The notes: generated by a model not told the origin, from the sequence alone. Numbered from the stretch's first letter, positions 26,468-35,509 are shown. The stretch is DNA of 53,705 bases from Magnetococcales bacterium DCbin4 (GCA_002753735.1 PEAN01000025.1:1-53705), one strand, 5' to 3'. A program made the numbers and translations.

Positions 26468-27669
26468 CGTCCAACCTTGCTCATGATGTCGTAGATCGGC
26501 CCCAGCACCGACAGGATGATCCAGGCCATGAGCCCCCCCAGCACCAGGGTCAACACCGGTTCGATCATTCCCTGAAGTTTCTCCACGGAATCCTTCACTT
26601 CGCGGTCATAGAAATATCGGACGTTCTGCAAACTGCGATCCAATGCCCCGGTCGCTTCACCAACACCGATCATCCGCAATACCAACGGCGGAAACACCAA
26701 TGTCTGTTTGAAACTGGCCGTCATGGTTTCCCCCTGACTGATCCGTTCGCGCACCTCGGCCAATACCCGCCCCACCACCCGGTTGCCCACCACCTGTTCA
26801 CTGACCGTCAAACAGTCCAATACCGTAATGCCGGCGGCATACATCATGGCAAACACACTGGCAAACCGTGCCATGATGATCTTTCGGGTCATGGGACCAA
26901 ACATCCATATTTCAAGCTTCACCCAGTCGAAGGCATATGCCACCGAGGGACTGACCTTGATCAGGGAATACAGGAGCATTCCCATCGCGATGGGCGTGCC
27001 GATGATGAACGGCCACCGATTGACGATCACATCAGAGGTATCGATCAGCAAACGGGTATGCAACGGCAGATCCATCCCCATCATCTTGATGAACGAGACC
27101 AAACGCGGCACCAGAAAGGTCATCATGAACGCAAACACCCCCGTGACCACGATGAGGACGAAAAGGGGATACATCAACATTTTCCGGGTTCTGGCCGCCA
27201 GTTCGTCCTGCCATTTGAGGGTTTCAGACAAGCTTGCGAAAATCACCTGGAGATTGCCCGTCCGTTCGCCTGCCGCAATCAGGGCCACAAACACCTCATC
27301 GAAGACCCCACCGAAGCGCCGCATCCCTTCAGACAACTGCGAGCCGGTGGCGACATCCTCGATCAAGCTGGCCAACATCGCCTGCATGGCGGGGTTGTCA
27401 CTCGTATCGCGCAGATCCCCCAGCCCCTCGATCAACGGTACACCCGACCCCATCACCTGTTCCAAGTGGAAACAAAAGGTGATCAACTCCTGACGCCCAA
27501 TGCGTCCCCTGCGCCCCGGGCCCGAAGCCCCCTGGATCTCCTTGCAATTGACCAGGTCGAGTTGAATCTTCGACAGCCGGTGTTCCAAATCATCCACATT
27601 ACTGGCCTCCATCCGGCTGATCACCAGTCGGCCCTTGGCATTCATGGCTTTAAAACGGTATCCGGGCAT
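26464..27669 (-). CDS. mshG: Type IV pilus platform protein MshG (PilC/GspF family), copy 2
   Basis: 401 residues. The N-terminus MPGYRFKAMNAKGRLVISRM matches the family start (Y-x-Y-x-A-x-D-x-x-G). Two GspF domains follow, with membrane helices near 165-190 (MYPLFVLIVVTGVFAFMMTF), 215-240 and the C-terminus (LVLGGLMAWIILSVLGP). It recruits the assembly ATPase to the inner membrane and moves pilin subunits into the fibre. It is the first gene of mshG-I-J-K, with a candidate promoter at 27722-27751. It is paralogous to 1241-2446; the two differ throughout, so this is an old duplication, not a recent copy. Confidence 0.92.
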   Translation of the reverse strand: MPGYRFKAMNAKGRLVISRMEASNVDDLEHRLSKIQLDLVNCKEIQGASGPGRRGRIGRQELITFCFHLEQVMGSGVPLIEGLGDLRDTSDNPAMQAMLASLIEDVATGSQLSEGMRRFGGVFDEVFVALIAAGERTGNLQVIFASLSETLKWQDELAARTRKMLMYPLFVLIVVTGVFAFMMTFLVPRLVSFIKMMGMDLPLHTRLLIDTSDVIVNRWPFIIGTPIAMGMLLYSLIKVSPSVAYAFDWVKLEIWMFGPMTRKIIMARFASVFAMMYAAGITVLDCLTVSEQVVGNRVVGRVLAEVRERISQGETMTASFKQTLVFPPLVLRMIGVGEATGALDRSLQNVRYFYDREVKDSVEKLQGMIEPVLTLVLGGLMAWIILSVLGPIYDIMSKVGR

Positions 27670-27721
27670 GGTTCATTATGCTCAAGAAAAAATGTGGTCT
27701 CAAGGGATTCCACTCCGACGT

Positions 27722-27751
27722 ATTATTTTGATAATTCATCAAAATCATCAA
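27722..27751 (-). promoter_or_regulatory. Candidate sigma-70 promoter of the mshG-I-J-K operon with a dyad in the spacer
   Basis: On the minus strand: TTGATG, an 18-base spacer, then AATAAT (five of six matches to TATAAT). The spacer region contains a perfect dyad, TTTTGAT-N5-ATCAAAA at 27726-27744, which could be an operator. The distance to the ATG at 27669 leaves a leader of about 45 bases. Confidence 0.5.
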
Positions 27752-28371
27752 ACAAATCTTAACGGTGACCCCAACACTTCCCCTCAGTGGAAAGCCTCAT
27801 GGGCAGGAGCGCCATACCATCAGGTCCACACTTGAAGTTTCATTGATTGCGATGAATGGGGCGGTACACATCCAGAATCTCACAGCGGATGCCCACCGAT
27901 CAAACACTACCAGCAGGGACCGCACCAACATCGGCATCAGGAAGAAAAAAAGGTCGAAAATGACCAGGTTGTTCTCCTGTAGATGGCGCGCTGTAAACCT
28001 CCATTCGAGCGGAACTTCAGGCTGGTGACCTCAGCTGCCTGCAAAACTCAATACCCGTCCCGTGGCCAAGCGGCTGCCTGTGGGTGATTCGCGCCCCACC
28101 TGACTACGCGACCTTGCCAGGGCACAGATCGGAAAAAAATGGATATCGAGTGGCCATCAACAACACGACCCATCATGAAGAACGTGTTCCTGGCGTAGAA
28201 TTATCGCAAACCATACGCTTGGACGTGGAATATGATTTTTTTATTAAACATACTTGCATATTTTATATTCATAATGATATTACTTGCTTGAGGATTTAAT
28301 TGTGGCCGTGTCCTAAAGACGGAAGCGATAGATCACCAAACCAATGAATCGCATGCTTCAGAAAGAGAAAT
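27752..28371. other. Intergenic region without a supported gene
   Basis: About 620 bases. The left part is GC-rich with no convincing frame; the right part (about 28215-28300) becomes AT-rich (TTTTTTTATTAAACATAC, TTTTATATTCATAATGATA) and probably carries the promoter of the following AT-rich gene, perhaps around TTGCAT at 28254. The change in composition suggests a junction of acquired DNA. Confidence 0.4.
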
Positions 28372-29079
28372 ATGAACGATCATCCTGATTGCGAACTTCG
28401 CAGGCTGTACAAAAAGCAGGGGGTTGGTTACCAAGGTGCTGATCCGCTGCATGCGGAATTTTTGTTCGTGGGAGAGGATGCCAACTTCCCTAAAGATATC
28501 GTACAAAACGCTGAAGTTTTTCCAAAAATTGTCGAATATTTAAAAGATGGTGCAGGATTCTGGAGAAAATATGATCTCCATCACCCTCTTCTTCTGCTCA
28601 ATCAGAAAGGATCAGGTAAAGGATTCCACCAAAAATTTAAAGAAATCGGCTTCAATCAAAGCCACGCGGGAAAAGTATCTTTTCTAGAAATCTATCACGG
28701 TCCAACCATTGGAGGGGACCGTAAAACCAAAAATTATATCCACGCGAAAGCGTTAGACCAAGATCCCGTACAAATGGATCACATCAAAAAACTGAATCAT
28801 ATCATTGTAGAAGGGGCAGCCAAGTATATCTTCGTTTCTGAACAGGGTTTGATCTACATGTGGAAACATCGGAATGTGTTCACTTGGCTAAACGGTAAAA
28901 AAATTTCTGATTTAACAAAACGTCGTCCTGATAAGCGTATTAAATTCATACATCAATGGAAAGACAAGGCAATCATCTACCACTATAATTTTTCAGCCGG
29001 GTCCCGGAATAATAAATCTGCAGTTTATGTTGATCAGAATATTCGAGAGATTGGCAAATTGTGTTTAGGATCACAATAA
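28372..29079 (+). CDS. AT-rich orphan protein, possibly of uracil-DNA-glycosylase fold
   Basis: 235 residues, soluble. The blocks AEFLFVGEDANFPKD, GAGFWRKYDLHHPLLL and KVSFLEIYHGPT remind me of UDG-superfamily-like proteins (VG-x-DAN, then HHP), and KYIFVSEQGLIYMW could be the later strand. I am not certain of the family. The ATG at 28372 has GAAAGAG five bases upstream. The gene is visibly more AT-rich than the pilus genes, and its 3' end touches a truncated Rpn-family fragment on the other strand, so it probably arrived by insertion. It has no partner gene nearby. Confidence 0.65.
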   Translation: MNDHPDCELRRLYKKQGVGYQGADPLHAEFLFVGEDANFPKDIVQNAEVFPKIVEYLKDGAGFWRKYDLHHPLLLLNQKGSGKGFHQKFKEIGFNQSHAGKVSFLEIYHGPTIGGDRKTKNYIHAKALDQDPVQMDHIKKLNHIIVEGAAKYIFVSEQGLIYMWKHRNVFTWLNGKKISDLTKRRPDKRIKFIHQWKDKAIIYHYNFSAGSRNNKSAVYVDQNIREIGKLCLGSQ

Positions 29080-29089
29080 GTGGCGCGTG

Positions 29090-29191
29090 CCGCAGTTCGG
29101 AGAAGAACCCTTCGAGGATTTCAAAATTGGCTTTGCGGCGCAGCAGGCTTTTCAAGGCCCAATCGAAGCTGATCAACCGCCGTTGTTTCAC
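29090..29191 (-). pseudogene. 5' fragment of an Rpn-family (PD-(D/E)XK) putative transposase/nuclease gene
   Basis: The first 34 codons (MKQRRLISFDWALKSLLRR, then KANFEILEGFFSELR) match the well-known N-terminus of one Rpn-type subgroup. Similarity stops at about 29090, right beside the 3' end of the AT-rich orphan gene at 29079; the frame then runs through unrelated antisense sequence. The rest of the gene has been lost or replaced. Confidence 0.7.
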
Positions 29192-29207
29192 TTGATGTTG
29201 GTCCCCG

Positions 29208-29453
29208 TCAAACCCCGATCAATCTGCAACCTTGAAGCGTTGTGCATCTATTCAAAAGTCCATAATCGTCTCCAAGGGAAACAAGATGAAATACTGGTAA
29301 AACGCGTTCCACGCGGCATGCCGAGCCCGTTTGGATCTCCAAATGGAACTCGTCTGCCTGCGTCATCAGATCCTGGTCCGCCATCGGTCGGAACAACGTC
29401 CTGAGTTCAGCCCCATTGACCGGCTCTTCTGGATCATCCTTGCCTCTTGCCAT
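29208..29453 (-). pseudogene. Possible core fragment of a second Rpn-like nuclease
   Basis: An open stretch of 81 codons contains DQDLMTQADEFHLEIQTG and VLPVFHLV. This resembles the Rpn nuclease core D...(x)HLE(L/I)Q followed by a helix; compare FHLELQSG in the intact gene at 46904-47824. No proper start or remaining domains. Could be chance, so confidence is low. Confidence 0.35.
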
Positions 29454-29567
29454 GAATAAGATAGATAAATATTTGGATCAGGCATTTCCATGGACAGGCA
29501 CGACCCATAAATTCCCGAAATGATTTACCAGGGATTGAAATCTCTAATATTTTTGCATCTATTCTCG

Positions 29568-29767
29568 ACCTTCAAGGAACATGACCAGGCCATCGGATCG
29601 GCAGCTCTGATCCGCGACGTGACCGAGGAAAAAAAGATCAAAGAACAACTCAACGAAATCATCACCAAAGCCCCATTTGGCATCATCGTCATCGATGATC
29701 AGGGAAGGGTTCGGGTGTTCAATCCGGAATCATCCCGCCTTTTCGGATACACCACCACTGAAATTCA
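29568..29767 (+). pseudogene. PAS-domain fragment of a sensor kinase
   Basis: About 65 codons read GSAALIRDVTEEKKIKEQL, then PFGIIVIDDQGRVRVFNPES and RLFGYTTTEI: the end of one PAC motif and the first half of the next PAS domain. It breaks off at about 29766, exactly where the opposite-strand GGDEF pseudogene ends. The closest relative in the window is the PAS region of the kinase at 32020-34068. Confidence 0.7.
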
Positions 29768-30658
29768 ACCAACTCCGCCGGAATCACGGCGACACGACAC
29801 GGGTTCCGCTTCCGCCTGGACTACCCGGTTTCTGCCCATCTCTTTGGCGCGGTACAACGCCTGATCCGCCCTGGCGATCAAATGTTCCGGAAACCTCAGC
29901 ATCGTCGCCACCCCAAAGCTGGCAGTGACCCGTCCCACCTCGGGAAACACATGCGCTCCCATGGCATGGTGTAACCGTTGCGCAATGTCAAAAGCTTTTT
30001 CTCCAACCGCCCCGGGGAGCAGAAGCAAAAATCCCTCCCCCCCATAACGGACCAGGAGATCACTCCTGCGGCTGCAACTTTTGAACAGATCCGCCGACTC
30101 CTTGAGGACCAGATCACCCGCATGATGCCCGAAGGTATCGTTGACGTTCTTGATAATGATCAATATCGAACAGGATCACCGACAAAGGCTGTCCTCCCCG
30201 TTGCAGCTTCGCCGACTCCAGGGCAAAAACCGCATCGAGGATACGCCGCCGAAACAACCCCGTCAGGGAATCCTGGACCGAAAAAATCCGGATGCGTGTC
30301 GCCACCATCCCTTTTTCAATCTGGGCCACCAGATCCTCAAGGTCATACGGCTTGCGAAAATAAACATCGGCCCCGGCGCGCAAACCCTCGACAATACCAC
30401 CATCGCGCCCCGTCAGAATGATGATATGAAATTGAGTGGGTCGGCCCGGAACAAACGGCAAGATTCATAACCATCGATCCCCGGCATCATGAGGTCAGTC
30501 AGCACCACGTCGAAGGTATCCCGTTCCGCAAGTTTCAGCGCGGCGGCGGCACAGGCAATCCCTTCGACCTGCTCCCTCCCGAATACCCTGCCCAACTGTC
30601 GCACCAAAGGTTCAAGAACTTGGCCAACATCGTCATCGACCACCTGAATCTTGCCCAT
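29765..30658 (-). pseudogene. Receiver-GGDEF response regulator broken by two frameshifts
   Basis: A PleD-like response regulator. The start MGKIQVVDDD (ATG 30658) overlaps the end of the upstream regulator gene by 26 bases. The receiver domain (phospho-Asp in DVVLTDLMMPG) shifts frame near 30437 (expected ADPTQFHIIILTGRDG; one base missing), continues to FRKPYDLEDL, then DSLTGLF opens the GGDEF domain, and a second shift near 30150 (one extra base in the FDIDHFKNVND stretch) moves the rest (NDTFGHHAGDLVLK) to another frame. The active loop reads GGEGF instead of GGDEF/GGEEF, so even the ungapped protein would be a doubtful cyclase. The two shifts are of opposite sign. Either a decayed gene or sequence errors. 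Confidence 0.75.
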
Positions 30659-31256
30659 TCTCCCCCGTATGGGATACGTACGACTCAATCGCTTTAATGG
30701 CGGCAATCAGGTTTTGTCCCAGATTGCGTGAGGATGCATGGATTTCCCGTACCGCGGCTTCGTTACCGGTTATACGGTCGGAGGCGGCAAAAATGGTACG
30801 ACTGTTGGCGGAGGCGAGATTGAGATGTTCCTTGACCACTTCCAAGGTTTTACGCAGATGCGCCAGTTCATGATTCATGGAAATACCGACCGCACGCCGT
30901 ATTTTCTGGTCCAGTTCATTGAGATTGACCGGTTTGGAAAGAAAATCGGTCCCCCGCGACTTCATGAACTCGACCGCCACATCGACGGAACCAACGCCCG
31001 TAATCATGATCACCGGCATTTCAGGAAACTTGGCGCGAATCCGGTGGAACAACTCCAGACCATCGACAAAAGGCATATGATAATCGGTGATCACCACATC
31101 GATGGGAATCTCCTTGAGGATGGCAAACGCCCCGACTGCCGTCTCGCTGGTATGCACATCATAACCCAACCGGGTGAGGGCACGCACGACCGAGGTCAAT
31201 TCTTCCTTGACCATGTCATCCACGAGAAGCACCCGTCCTTCCCTTTTATCCTCCAT
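30633..31256 (-). CDS. Response regulator (receiver domain plus helical C-terminus)
   Basis: 207 residues. The receiver domain about 8-125 has the acidic pair Asp13/Asp14, phospho-acceptor Asp58 in VVITDYHMP, Thr in MITG and Lys in SKPVNL, so it is complete. The C-terminal about 80 residues form a coiled helix with no DNA-binding or enzymatic domain, so output is by protein contact. It lies downstream of a truncated receiver gene and a repeat, and two histidine kinases follow on the same strand, possible partners. The start ATG at 31256 has GAGG-like purines upstream. Confidence 0.85.
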   Translation of the reverse strand: MEDKREGRVLLVDDMVKEELTSVVRALTRLGYDVHTSETAVGAFAILKEIPIDVVITDYHMPFVDGLELFHRIRAKFPEMPVIMITGVGSVDVAVEFMKSRGTDFLSKPVNLNELDQKIRRAVGISMNHELAHLRKTLEVVKEHLNLASANSRTIFAASDRITGNEAAVREIHASSRNLGQNLIAAIKAIESYVSHTGENGQDSGGR

Positions 31257-31305
31257 AAAAGTTCCTCTATCATCAGGAGCGCATTTTAACCGTCAACATG
31301 GTGTC

Positions 31306-31590
31306 TCAACGAGACCCCGATCCCACATCATCAACAAGTTCGACCCAACTGACCCGCGTTTCCATCGCAAAATGATCCTCCATACCAACGCCAACACCCG
31401 CCAGACGCAGGCGTTCCAGCTCCTCTTCGAACTGAAGCCATTTTTTCTTCAGATCGGCATGCTCTTGTTTCAGGGTGTACTGTTTTTTGGATTCGAGCAA
31501 ACCTTTTTTGACCACAGCGATCAATTCTTCTATCGCACAGGGTTTGTGCAGGTAGACATCCGCCCCGACTCCCAAACCTTCCGGCTTCTG
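31306..31590 (-). pseudogene. C-terminal half of a receiver-domain protein, truncated by a repeat
   Basis: About 95 codons starting GLGVGADVYLHKPCAIEELI (last beta strand, conserved Lys and helix 5 of a receiver), followed by a coiled coil (KQEHADLKKKWLQFEEELER). The N-terminal half with the phospho-Asp is gone; upstream the frame runs straight into the dispersed repeat at about 31593. The repeat apparently arrived with, or caused, the deletion. Confidence 0.75.
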
Positions 31591-31592
31591 CT

Positions 31593-31720
31593 CTGTCACA
31601 TTCGTTAACTGGAAAGAATGGTTGACAGTTGACTGATATGTATAAAAATATTGAAAGAAAAAAGGGGGCTTGAGGGATTGCCCCCAGGGTTTTGATTCTG
31701 ATTTTGTTTTTCCACGCGCC
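31593..31720 (-). repeat. Dispersed repeat, copy 6a (full length, left arm of the inverted pair)
   Basis: On the minus strand: AATCAAAACCCTGGGGGC, then AATCCCTCAAGCCCCC, TTTTTTCTTTCAATATT, ATATCAGTCAACTGTC, and a right end AACGAATGTGACAGAG. GGGGGC/GCCCCC with a T6 run is a clear intrinsic-terminator shape. Confidence 0.85.
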
Positions 31721-31810
31721 CCTTGACCCGAAGCAAGATTTCCGCGCGGTTTTTGCGGGAATCTTGCGCAGGGGCGAGCCTTGGTCCCGGCCTTTTCGCA
31801 AAAAACGCAT
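31721..31810. repeat. Inner palindrome between the two inverted repeat copies
   Basis: GCAAGATTTCCGC (31733-31745) pairs with GCGGGAATCTTGC (31756-31768) with one mismatch. CGCCCC and GGGGCG extend the stem. With the flanking copies this makes a nested inverted repeat of about 330 bases. Confidence 0.7.
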
Positions 31811-31925
31811 GGCGCGTGAAAAACAAAATCAAAGTCCTGGGGGCAATCCCTCAAGCCCCCTTTTTTATTTCAATATTTTTATATATATCAGTTAATTGAC
31901 AGTCATTCTATCCAGTTGATGAATC
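31811..31925 (+). repeat. Dispersed repeat, copy 6b (full length, right arm of the inverted pair)
   Basis: Starts GGCGCGTGAAAAACAAAAT, which is the inverse of the end of copy 6a with one base difference. It continues with CCTGGGGGCAATCCCTCAAG, CCCCCTTTTTT, AATATTTTTATATATATCAG, and ends GATGAATCTGACAAAG. It sits upstream of, and convergent with, the kinase at 32020-34068. Confidence 0.85.
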
Positions 31926-32019
31926 TGACAAAGTTGAAATATGAATCCCATCATGAAATACTCATCGCCAACGTATTCAGGCTATCACGGCCCTCCCAAG
32001 GTAGCAAACGAAACCCCGA

Positions 32020-34068
32020 TCAAAGTATCAAAGGCATGTCGATATGAATAGACATGCCGCAACCCGGCGCACTCTGACACGAGATACCCCCCCCCAAGGT
32101 CTGAACCGCCAGATTGTAGACGATATGCATCCCCAGGCCACTGCCACCGAGATCCCGCCGGGTCGTGAAGAACGGTTCAAAAACATGGGCCCGAACTTCG
32201 TCGGTCATCCCCTTGCCATTGTCACAGTAGAAGAAATGGAGGCGATCCTTTTGCGTATGAAATTCCAAGGTGATCCTTCCTTCTGCGCCGGGATCGAAGG
32301 CATGGATCCTGGAATTATTGATCAGATTGATCACGATCTGGGAAAAAGCTCCGGGATCGCTGCGAATCACCAGGTCGTTGGCACAGACCACGACCACCAC
32401 CAACCGGGTGGGCTTGAGTTCGTGATGCAGCGTCAAAATGGCCGACTCGACATATTCCCGCAGATTGAACTGGCGCAGTTTTTCGCTGGACTGATCCACC
32501 GCCACCGACTTGAAACTGCGTACCAGATCTGCGGCCCGCTCCAGGTTGGTCCGGATCAATTCCGCAAGGCGTTTGGAAGAAGACAGATACTCTTTTAATT
32601 CTTCTTCGGAAATCCCCTCCTGATTCAACAACTGCCAAAATCTATTGGTCCGTTCCTCCAATTCCGAGGCTGCGGTGACACCGATTCCCACCGGGGAATT
32701 GATCTCATGCGCCACCCCGGCCACAATGCTGCCCAGTCCCGCCATTTTTTCCGATTGCACCAATTCGGAATACAACCGTTTCTCTTCCGAAATGTCGGCG
32801 ATCATCCCGACGAACGAAAGCTTCCCTTCCATCCACATTCGATTGACCGCCAGACGAATCGGAAACATGCGACCATCCTTGCGAATCGCCTCTGCCTCGA
32901 CCACCGTCTTGCCAGAAACATCACCATCCACCATTTCGGAATGGTCCCTGGAAGATTCACCCAATGCCCGCTTGATGCCAAAGGGAACCAGTTCCACCAC
33001 CGGCCTGCCGATGACTTCCTTCCGACTGAAACCGAAAAGATGCTCCGCCGCCGCATTGAACATCCCGATACGTTCCTCCGCATCCGCCACAACGATCCCG
33101 AAGGGAGCACTCTCGATGATGATCCGTTCCAGTTGGACCACTTCATCGAACAACAACCCTTCCTCCGCCTTGCTGACGATCATGGAGATGAAGGAGGAGC
33201 CATCTCCCCGGGTCATCTGGTTGGTCAGCAAACGGATGGGAAACCGGGTGCCATCCCGACGTCTGGCATCGGTTTCAAAAGGCATCCGCCCCAACAGGTG
33301 GCGTTCTTCATCCCGAGGAATCTGATTCAACTTCTCATATCGGGGATCAGCCCGCCGGGAGGGGATCAGTTGCACGATATCCTGACCAAGGATTTCTCCA
33401 CCCCCATAGCCGAACAACCGTTCCGCGACCGAATTGAACAGTTTGATGGACCCGTTCCCATCAACGGTGATGATGCCACATGGGGCATGATCCACCACCA
33501 TCCGGAGCATCTCTTCGTGACGACGCATTTCCTGTTCCGCCATCACCTTTTTGAGGACATCCGCCACCATGGAAGCAGCCGATTCCAGAAAACGGATCCG
33601 CTCCAGGTCCCCAACATCATCCTCATATTGCCAGTACAGCACGATCAACCCTTCGACCTTGCCTTCCACCAGGATGGGGACGTTGAAAAGCCCATGTGCA
33701 TGATCCCGTCCCTGGATGATCGCCTGACACTCATGGGGCGAAGAAGCGAACTCCATCGTCCCCGACAAGGCTGCCCGGCCACACAAACAATGTCCGACAG
33801 GAATTCGGGAACAAAGGGTATGCACCATTTCCTTCATATTGCGGGATGCCACCTGTACCAGATCCCGCCGCTGTTCATCCACCAAAAAGGCGGCCCCCAT
33901 GTTTTTCACTCTTAGAAATGAAAATCCGGGCAACACTTCCAGCATTTCCACCAATAATTCTCTTGGATTTTTTGCCGCCAAAGCCATTCTGAGCAGGACC
34001 CCGGTGGCCTGATGAAGATCAAGTTCCCGGTGCAATCGATCCATTTCGACCGTCAAATCGGAACTCAT
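32020..34068 (-). CDS. GAF-PAS-PAS sensor histidine kinase (cytoplasmic)
   Basis: 682 residues, no membrane segment. Layout: N-terminal helix, GAF about 20-180 (GHCLCGRAALSG, HGLFNVPILVEG), PAS1 about 187-310 (APCGIITVDGNGSIKLFNS), PAS2 about 320-445 (APFGIVVADAEERIGMFNAA), HisKA-like about 455-530 with phospho-His in VAGVAHEINSPVGI, and HATPase about 555-682 (N box NLINNSRIHA, G1 CDNGKGM, G2 GGSGLGMHIVYNL). Start: ATG at 34068 with GGGGGAGG about 11 bases upstream; a GTG at 34116 is in frame. Likely an intracellular redox, gas or metabolite sensor with no attached receiver. The next gene upstream is the receiver-kinase at 34129-35472, so the two probably form one pathway. Confidence 0.9.
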   Translation of the reverse strand: MSSDLTVEMDRLHRELDLHQATGVLLRMALAAKNPRELLVEMLEVLPGFSFLRVKNMGAAFLVDEQRRDLVQVASRNMKEMVHTLCSRIPVGHCLCGRAALSGTMEFASSPHECQAIIQGRDHAHGLFNVPILVEGKVEGLIVLYWQYEDDVGDLERIRFLESAASMVADVLKKVMAEQEMRRHEEMLRMVVDHAPCGIITVDGNGSIKLFNSVAERLFGYGGGEILGQDIVQLIPSRRADPRYEKLNQIPRDEERHLLGRMPFETDARRRDGTRFPIRLLTNQMTRGDGSSFISMIVSKAEEGLLFDEVVQLERIIIESAPFGIVVADAEERIGMFNAAAEHLFGFSRKEVIGRPVVELVPFGIKRALGESSRDHSEMVDGDVSGKTVVEAEAIRKDGRMFPIRLAVNRMWMEGKLSFVGMIADISEEKRLYSELVQSEKMAGLGSIVAGVAHEINSPVGIGVTAASELEERTNRFWQLLNQEGISEEELKEYLSSSKRLAELIRTNLERAADLVRSFKSVAVDQSSEKLRQFNLREYVESAILTLHHELKPTRLVVVVVCANDLVIRSDPGAFSQIVINLINNSRIHAFDPGAEGRITLEFHTQKDRLHFFYCDNGKGMTDEVRAHVFEPFFTTRRDLGGSGLGMHIVYNLAVQTLGGGISCQSAPGCGMSIHIDMPLIL

Positions 34069-34128
34069 CGTCAACAAACCTCCCCCGCTCCGCGACCTTG
34101 ACCCCTGACAGGACACTCAAACCTTCAT

Positions 34129-35472
34129 TCACGCAACGCCCAATTCATGTTCTGCCAGAGGAAGGGTAAACGAAAACACACTTCCCTGGCCCAGAGTGCT
34201 TTGCACCCCGAGTTCACCGCCCATCCTGCGCACCAACTCCCGGGTGATCGGCAAACCCAGACCGGTCCCCCCCACGTTGCGGGTCGCGGAATTGTCCACC
34301 TGTACAAAAGGTTCAAAAATGGTTTCCAATTGTTCCGGAGGAATACCGATACCGCTATCCTCAATACGGAAGCACAGTTCCCGGTCATTGAGGACAAGCG
34401 ACAACACAATGCGCCCCCGGACGGTGAACTTGATGGCATTGCCCAGGAGATTGAACAAAATTTGTTTGAAACGCTTGCGATCCGCCAAAACCTCCACATC
34501 CTGCGACCCGAGATCCGTTTCCAACGTCAATCCATTCTTTTCCACCAGGGGGCGCACCGCCACGACAACCTCTTCAATTGCGGCAAACACCCGGTGGGGC
34601 GCGATGTCCAGATGCAATTTGCCCGCTTCGATACGGGCAAGGTCCAGAATATCCTCGATCAACCCCAACAGATGCTCAACCGATTTCAACCCCTGGGCTG
34701 CAATCGCTTCCACCTCTCCACGGACATCGTCAAGCACGGCGGAAAACCGTCTCTTCAAGGAATCGTCTTCGAGGGCTCCCGTCAACCGGTACAACTCCTT
34801 CATCCCGGAAAATAAATGAAACTGACTTTTAAACTCTTCAAACGGCCCCTTGGTCCCCTGTAACGGCGTTCTCAATTCATGGCTCATCATGTGCAGAAAT
34901 TGGGTCTTGGCCAAACTGGCCGCATCCGCCGCCTTGCGCAATTCCACCTCCCGCATGCGGGCCAGATCGAGTTCACACATATCGCGATGGGCACGCAAAG
35001 AAACCTTGATCGCCGTTTTCAGCCGACGGCTGGTCAGATCCGCCTTTTCAAGAAAGTTATTGATATCATATTCTTCAAAAATTTTTTCTTCCGGAAACTG
35101 ACCCGCCTGGCCGGTCCGCAACAAAATACGCAACCTTCGGTTGTTCATCTCTTCCCGAATGAACTTGACGATATCCAGGCCGGAATAATTGGTTTCCATG
35201 ATCACGTCCAGCAAAATGGCAGCGGCATCCTGATGTTGGCGGATCAGTTCGATGGCCTCCCGTCCTGAAAATCCGGAAATGAGCTGTAAAGGACGCTTCT
35301 CAAAGGTGAACCCTCGAAGCACCTCCTCGGTGAGATAATGAATCTGCCGATCATCATCGATCACGAGAATCTTCCATGGTGGCCCCAGCGGCCGGGATTC
35401 CTGTTGTTCGGGACCGCCCTTGGTCTTGAACACCATCGGCTTTTTGCCCGATTCGGCAACGAAATCCTCCAT
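34129..35472 (-). CDS. Receiver-histidine kinase hybrid (N-terminal REC)
   Basis: 447 residues, soluble. REC about 33-155 (KILVIDDDRQIHYLTEEVL; phospho-Asp in AAILLDVIMETNYSG; LLRTGQ; the Lys after the last strand falls in FLEKADL). HisKA follows, about 185-280, with FLHMMSHELRTPLQG. HATPase about 310-440 has N box LLGNAIKF, G1 EDSGIGI and G2 GTGLGLPITREL. A receiver in front of a kinase lets an upstream phosphorylation control its output. It is separated from the mshE gene upstream by only about 35 bases on the same strand, so it may be co-transcribed with mshL-N-E and could tune pilus activity. Confidence 0.9.
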   Translation of the reverse strand: MEDFVAESGKKPMVFKTKGGPEQQESRPLGPPWKILVIDDDRQIHYLTEEVLRGFTFEKRPLQLISGFSGREAIELIRQHQDAAAILLDVIMETNYSGLDIVKFIREEMNNRRLRILLRTGQAGQFPEEKIFEEYDINNFLEKADLTSRRLKTAIKVSLRAHRDMCELDLARMREVELRKAADAASLAKTQFLHMMSHELRTPLQGTKGPFEEFKSQFHLFSGMKELYRLTGALEDDSLKRRFSAVLDDVRGEVEAIAAQGLKSVEHLLGLIEDILDLARIEAGKLHLDIAPHRVFAAIEEVVVAVRPLVEKNGLTLETDLGSQDVEVLADRKRFKQILFNLLGNAIKFTVRGRIVLSLVLNDRELCFRIEDSGIGIPPEQLETIFEPFVQVDNSATRNVGGTGLGLPITRELVRRMGGELGVQSTLGQGSVFSFTLPLAEHELGVA

Positions 35473-35509
35473 GCTTCCCCCCTTGTCAGTCCATCACGTC
35501 CAGCACCCG

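Noticed and set aside
27765-28299. Two plus-strand frames before the AT-rich orphan gene
   Set aside because: Composition and lack of motifs suggest chance; they span the shift from GC-rich to AT-rich DNA.
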